The notes under the pieces: generated by a model | What the model saw: the letters and a program-made list of their open reading frames with translations, nothing else | Databases searched by the model: none | What the model was told of the DNA's origin: nothing | Translations under genes and position numbers: made by a program | Shown: piece after piece, positions 60,818 to 64,000 of the stretch | Numbering within the stretch: position 1 is the first letter of the stretch | How the letters are laid out: every line of letters begins with the position of its first letter | Source: Rhodococcoides fascians A44A | Lineage (GTDB): Bacteria; Actinomycetota; Actinomycetes; Mycobacteriales; Mycobacteriaceae | Direction of reading: 5' to 3' | DNA length: 64,000 nt | Assembly (NCBI RefSeq): GCF_000760735.1 | Contig: NZ_JMEX01000008.1 | Coordinates: 1,946,042 to 2,010,041 of the forward strand

Positions 60818-61432
60818 CTAGCGGTATCGGTCCTCGATGTTCTGCTGGAATCTGTCGCTGCACTGGTCCTTGGCGGACTGGCTGCTGCCTGCGTCGTTCA
60901 TGCAGTCGACGAACTCCTGCCCGCCGACGTTGCTGAACCAGCTGACACCGAAGGCGATCAGCGCAACGGACAGCGCTGCGGCGACGAAACCCAGAATGAT
61001 CGCGACCAACGACACGGTTCCGTTGGTCGCGGCGCCCTTCTTCACTCGCGATCTCGCCACGAACCCCAACGCCACCGCAAGCAGGCCGAGAATGATCCCG
61101 CCGACGACCGACCAGAACGTCAGTACGCCGATGATCGCCGCGACGAGCGCCATCGTGCCCAGAGTGTTCTTCGGCGTCGACGGCGGGTACTGCCCGGGCT
61201 GCTGGTAGCCACCCGACTGGTAGCCCCCGGGCTGATACTCACCCGTCGGGTAGTTGCCGGGTGGCGGGGGATATCCGCTCGCCGGTGGTGGGTAGTTGCC
61301 GGGCGGTGGCGGGTAGTCACCGGGCGGTCGCGGGTAGTCACCGGGCGGTCGCGGGTAGTCACCGGGCGGTCGCGGGTAGTCACCCGATGGCTGATTGCCG
61401 GGTTGCTGGTCTCCAGGTGGCGGATAGGTCAT
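60818..61432 (-). CDS. DUF4190-like membrane protein with proline-rich repeats
   Basis: A 204-residue protein. The N-terminal 85 residues are Pro/Gly/Tyr-rich repeats; three consecutive copies of GDYPRPP come from exact 21-bp DNA repeats. Two helices follow (MALVAAIIGVLTFWSVVGGII and TVSLVAIILGFVAAALSVALI) with a basic loop between, typical of DUF4190. The last 35 residues have a Cys pair (DCMN, QCSD) and are predicted extracellular. Such proteins may anchor assemblies at the septum or cell envelope, but this is not known. Confidence 0.8.
   Translation of the reverse strand: MTYPPPGDQQPGNQPSGDYPRPPGDYPRPPGDYPRPPGDYPPPPGNYPPPASGYPPPPGNYPTGEYQPGGYQSGGYQQPGQYPPSTPKNTLGTMALVAAIIGVLTFWSVVGGIILGLLAVALGFVARSRVKKGAATNGTVSLVAIILGFVAAALSVALIAFGVSWFSNVGGQEFVDCMNDAGSSQSAKDQCSDRFQQNIEDRYR
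61311..61385. repeat. Three 21-bp tandem repeats
   Basis: GGGTAGTCACCGGGCGGTCG plus one base recurs at 61311, 61332 and 61353, with a partial copy at 61374. The copies are identical, which suggests recent expansion. They lie in frame within the DUF4190-like gene and encode GDYPRPP. Confidence 0.95.
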
Positions 61433-61480
61433 GTGGTGTCCCCCCGTTGTGGTTGCGTGAATGGTGTCGAAGGCAGCGTG

Positions 61481-62266
61481 TCAGAAGCCGAGGCGGGAGT
61501 GCATTTCCCAGACCAGGATTTCCGCGTGTTCGTACGACTGGATGCGCTGCCCACCGGAATCGCTCATCCGTATGGCGTCCCCTTCGTACAGTTCCCCGAC
61601 TCCCTCGACCTGCACGGTGCCCTGTGCGACGAAGACGTGGAGGAACGGGGCTTCGGGGAGCGTGATGGGCCGTTCGGGTTGTAGGCGAGCGACGTGCAGT
61701 GCTGCCGCCTTCTGATTGATTCTGATCGCGGCGTGGCCGTCGTGCTTCTTCATTCCGGATGCGACGGGTACCAATCCGCCGCGTAACAATTCGTCGTGCA
61801 CCTCGAGTTGCTCGTAACCGGGATCGAGACCGGGCGTGTCCGGAACAACCCACATCTGGACGAATCTGACCGGCTCCTGGTGGGTGTCACCGCTGATGCG
61901 CCAGGAATCGTTCTTCTCGGAATGCATTATGCCGCGGCCTGCGCTCATCCGTTGCGCCAGACCGGGATAGATGACGCCGGAGTGTCCGATCGAATCCTGG
62001 TGAACCAGTGACCCTTTTGTCACCCAGGTCACGATCTCCATGTCCTTGTGTGGGTGGCTGTCGAATCCTTGCCCGGGAGAGACGATGTCGTCGTTGTTGA
62101 CGAGCAGCAGGCCGTGGTGGGTGTTGTCCGGGTCGTAGTGCTGGCCGAAGGAGAAGGAATGTTTCGAGTCCAGCCATGCCACACGGGTTTTCAGGCGATC
62201 ACCGGCGCGATGGATGTCGATGTGCGGGATCGAGGGTTGGTGCGGACTACGTCGTGGAGCGGACAT
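61481..62266 (-). CDS. Pirin-family protein
   Basis: A 261-residue pirin (bicupin). The metal-binding N-cupin has FDSHPHKDMEIVTWV (two His), and GIMHSEKN (His) with a later Glu. These proteins are redox-sensitive iron-binding proteins, some with quercetin dioxygenase activity. The C-terminal cupin reads LPEAPFLHVFVAQGTV. A second pirin gene is cut by the right edge; the maltokinase gene lies between them. Confidence 0.92.
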   Translation of the reverse strand: MSAPRRSPHQPSIPHIDIHRAGDRLKTRVAWLDSKHSFSFGQHYDPDNTHHGLLLVNNDDIVSPGQGFDSHPHKDMEIVTWVTKGSLVHQDSIGHSGVIYPGLAQRMSAGRGIMHSEKNDSWRISGDTHQEPVRFVQMWVVPDTPGLDPGYEQLEVHDELLRGGLVPVASGMKKHDGHAAIRINQKAAALHVARLQPERPITLPEAPFLHVFVAQGTVQVEGVGELYEGDAIRMSDSGGQRIQSYEHAEILVWEMHSRLGF

Positions 62267-62382
62267 GAGACCACTCTACGGAGCGCGCTCGAACCTCGGA
62301 ACTGTCCTCGCATAACTTTCGCGCGACGAAAGGGGCCATGTGTGAGCGAATGCGACGCTGGGTAAGGGTCGATAGGGTTCGG

Positions 62383-62448
62383 GTGCATCGAACTGCGGTG
62401 CACATCGAACTGCGGTGCACATCGGACTGCGGGGCACATCGAACTTCG
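62383..62448. repeat. Four 17-bp tandem repeats upstream of maltokinase
   Basis: The unit GTGCACATCGAACTGCG repeats at 62398, 62415 and 62432 (one or two mismatches) and in a shorter form at 62383 lacking CA. It lies in the divergent intergenic region 30-95 bases before the maltokinase ATG. Each unit end plus the next start makes GCGGTGCAC, so overlapping TGCGGTGCA palindromic elements recur. Confidence 0.85.
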
Positions 62449-62478
62449 GGCATACCGAGCGAAGGCGGCACACTTTTC

Positions 62479-63858
62479 ATGATCGAGTCGACGGGCGTGA
62501 CCACGGTGGATCTCGAGACGGCACTGCTCACCTGGATTCCGCAGCAGCGTTGGTTCGCCGCGAAGGGCACACCGGTCGTTTCCCTCGACATCGTCGAACG
62601 CGTGCGCATCGGCGCCCGTTCCGACGTGACGGCCGAGCATCTGCTGGTGGACATCGGGCTCGACGCTCCGCTCGCGCAGAGTCCACAGGTGCAGCGGTAT
62701 CAGGTTCCGTTGGGGTTTCGCAGCAGCGCCCCCGACGAGGTGGCTGCCTGGCAACTTCCGCTTCCGGATTACGACGTCGTCGTGTACGACGGTTTGCGGG
62801 ATCCGGCGATCATCCCGCTGTACGGTGACGCGCTTGCGGACTCGGCGTCGATCGGGCGCATCGAATTCGAGACGCTCGCCGACGATTCGGTGGATTCCGG
62901 GTTGGCCGGTCGAGTACTGGGTGCAGAACAGTCCAATACGTCGGTTGTGCTCGGCGAAGTGCTGCTGCTCAAGCTTTTTCGTCGTATTTCACCGGGTGTG
63001 AACCCCGATATCGAGCTGCATCGAGCGCTGGCGGAAGCCGGCTGCGGCAACGTCGCGCCGCTGCGTGGGTGGATTCAGACGGAAGAGTTCGGCGATCTGT
63101 CGATGCTGGGGATGGCGCAGGATTTCGTCGTCGACTCGGCCGAGGGGTGGACGACTGCCCTTGCGTCCGTCGCGGATCTGATCGCCGGGGGCGAGTCCGA
63201 CGGATTCGCGGTGGAGTCGTTCGAACTGGGCAAGGCCGTTGCGCACGTCCACGCGGATCTGGCGACGGAGTTGGGAACGTCGAGGCGTCCGGCAGCCGAG
63301 GTGGTACAGGAGATCACCGAGCGGGTCGAGGCGGCGGCGCTGGTGGTGCCGGAGTTGGCCGAGTGCCTGCCTGCAGCCCGTGAACTGATCGCTCGCGCTC
63401 GCTCGGGTGAGACGACGGTGCAACGCATCCACGGCGACCTTCATCTCGGTCAGGTACTGCGGACACCGCTGACGTGGCTGCTGATCGATTTCGAGGGGGA
63501 ACCGTCCAAGTCGCTGGAGGAACGTCGACGGCCGGACAGTCCGTTGCGGGACGTCGCGGGCATGCTGCGGTCCTTCGACTACGCCGCACACCATCTGCTC
63601 GTGGATGGTGCCGGGCCGGACGGAGCCGGGCTGGACGAGGCAGTTGCGTCGAGGTGGGTGGAGCAGAACTCCGCTGCGTTCTGCGAGGGGTATGCCTCGG
63701 TGACCGGGGAGGATCCGCGCGCCACCGAGGCACTGCTGGGTGCGTACGAGTTGGACAAAGCCGCCTACGAAGCGGTGTACGAAGCGCGTAACCGGCCTAC
63801 CTGGCTGGAGATCCCGATGCGGGCGGTACGACGACTGGCGCCGCCCGCCCGCAATTGA
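62479..63858 (+). CDS. mak: Maltokinase
   Basis: A 459-residue kinase of the Mak/Pep2 family that phosphorylates maltose to maltose-1-phosphate for the GlgE route to alpha-glucan; trehalose supplies the maltose via TreS. An N-terminal cap domain (IPQQRWFAAKGTPV) and the APH-like kinase lobe with HGDLHLGQ (catalytic Asp) and LIDFEGEP (metal site) are present. GAAGGCGG precedes the ATG. No treS or glgE gene is visible in this window; it may lie beyond either edge. Confidence 0.92.
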   Translation: MIESTGVTTVDLETALLTWIPQQRWFAAKGTPVVSLDIVERVRIGARSDVTAEHLLVDIGLDAPLAQSPQVQRYQVPLGFRSSAPDEVAAWQLPLPDYDVVVYDGLRDPAIIPLYGDALADSASIGRIEFETLADDSVDSGLAGRVLGAEQSNTSVVLGEVLLLKLFRRISPGVNPDIELHRALAEAGCGNVAPLRGWIQTEEFGDLSMLGMAQDFVVDSAEGWTTALASVADLIAGGESDGFAVESFELGKAVAHVHADLATELGTSRRPAAEVVQEITERVEAAALVVPELAECLPAARELIARARSGETTVQRIHGDLHLGQVLRTPLTWLLIDFEGEPSKSLEERRRPDSPLRDVAGMLRSFDYAAHHLLVDGAGPDGAGLDEAVASRWVEQNSAAFCEGYASVTGEDPRATEALLGAYELDKAAYEAVYEARNRPTWLEIPMRAVRRLAPPARN

Positions 63859-63865
63859 CGATCCT

Positions 63866-64000
63866 TTACTCGGTCGGTGCGCCCAGTCGCCCGGCCTGGT
63901 AGTCCTCGAACGCCTGCACGACCTCGGACTTGGTGTTCATGACGAACGGTCCGGCCATCGCGACGGGCTCACGGATCGGCTTGCCGCCGAGCACGAAGAT
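63866..64000 (-). CDS. Second pirin-family protein (C-terminal fragment at window edge)
   Basis: The last 44 residues of a protein are visible, reading IFVLGGKPIREPVAMAGP then FVMNTKSEVVQAFEDYQAG. This matches the conserved C-terminus of pirins (GPFVMN...AxxDYQxG). It continues past the right edge. Its stop is 7 bases from the convergent maltokinase stop. Confidence 0.85.
   Translation of the reverse strand: MFVLGGKPIREPVAMAGPFVMNTKSEVVQAFEDYQAGRLGAPTE

Noticed and set aside
1..64000. tRNA, rRNA or prophage genes
   Set aside because: No tRNA T-loop/acceptor pattern, rRNA-like sequence, integrase, terminase or capsid-like protein was recognised on either strand.

Overview
The window reads as a chromosomal segment of a high-GC mycolate actinobacterium, most likely Rhodococcus/Rhodococcoides or a close relative in the Mycobacteriales. 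This is inferred from many proteins that resemble M. tuberculosis or M. smegmatis families (LigD, LigC/PrimC, an Rv0910-type SRPBCC protein, a PlsB2-PlsC pair, UgpAEBC in mycobacterial order, maltokinase, 13E12-type HNH protein). Frequent GTG/TTG starts and ATGA stop-start overlaps, together with SOS-, HAIR- and IdeR-like operator sequences of actinobacterial type, point the same way. I see no rRNA, tRNA, CRISPR array, insertion sequence or prophage.

Layout. 1-4.1 kb: a truncated DUF222/HNH endonuclease gene with a consensus SOS box, a cold-shock-like protein, a conserved unknown and a HemK-like methyltransferase. 4.1-10.7 kb: Lon behind a HAIR operator, an ABC exporter, an iron-siderophore binding lipoprotein with an IdeR-like box and a secretory lipase. 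10.9-14.5 kb: LigD (POL-PE-LIG), divergent Rv0910-like protein and two overlapping membrane proteins. 14.75-22.1 kb: a complete eight-gene, translationally coupled nitrilase cluster of the Nit1C / MSMEG_0565-0572 type, containing one apparently active nitrilase and one nitrilase-like protein with two of three catalytic residues replaced. 22.1-26.9 kb: PlsB, HAD-PlsC fusion and adenylate cyclase in one overlapping operon. 27-36 kb: SGNH hydrolase, Ala/Pro/Lys-rich protein, secreted S1 protease, two DHA2 MFS pumps (one with a long cytoplasmic tail), IlvD and a lipoprotein. 36.3-40.4 kb: LigC-PrimC repair pair and NhaA fused to a DsbA-like thioredoxin domain. 40.6-47 kb: zinc peptidase, GAF-ANTAR regulator and a five-gene overlapping operon (GT2, acyl-CoA dehydrogenase-like, PIG-L deacetylase, NodS-like methyltransferase, EAL-DICT protein). 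47-53.7 kb: secreted protein, HdeD-like protein, L,D-transpeptidase and ugpAEBC. 53.7-64 kb: P450, M13 peptidase, ABC-2 exporter pair, diguanylate cyclase, DUF4190-like protein, pirin, maltokinase and a second, truncated pirin.

How parts work together. The nitrilase cluster and the five-gene GT2/deacetylase/methyltransferase operon are the two best candidates for under-described biochemistry: both look like short pathways making or processing a small nitrogen-containing molecule. The two ATP-dependent ligase loci supply template-independent or gap-filling break repair, although Ku is not in the window. PlsB and PlsC carry out the first two acylations of phospholipid synthesis and are coupled to a cyclase of the Rv1264/Rv2212 type.

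A dispersed short repeat with core GGTCGTTCCGCAGGCTCCAC occurs at four loci (9.45, 33.9, 42.45 and 55.1 kb). It sits in intergenic spaces, once inside a perfect hairpin, and once in frame within the tail of the ANTAR regulator. Several convergent gene pairs end within 0-12 bases of each other or overlap, so terminators are scarce.
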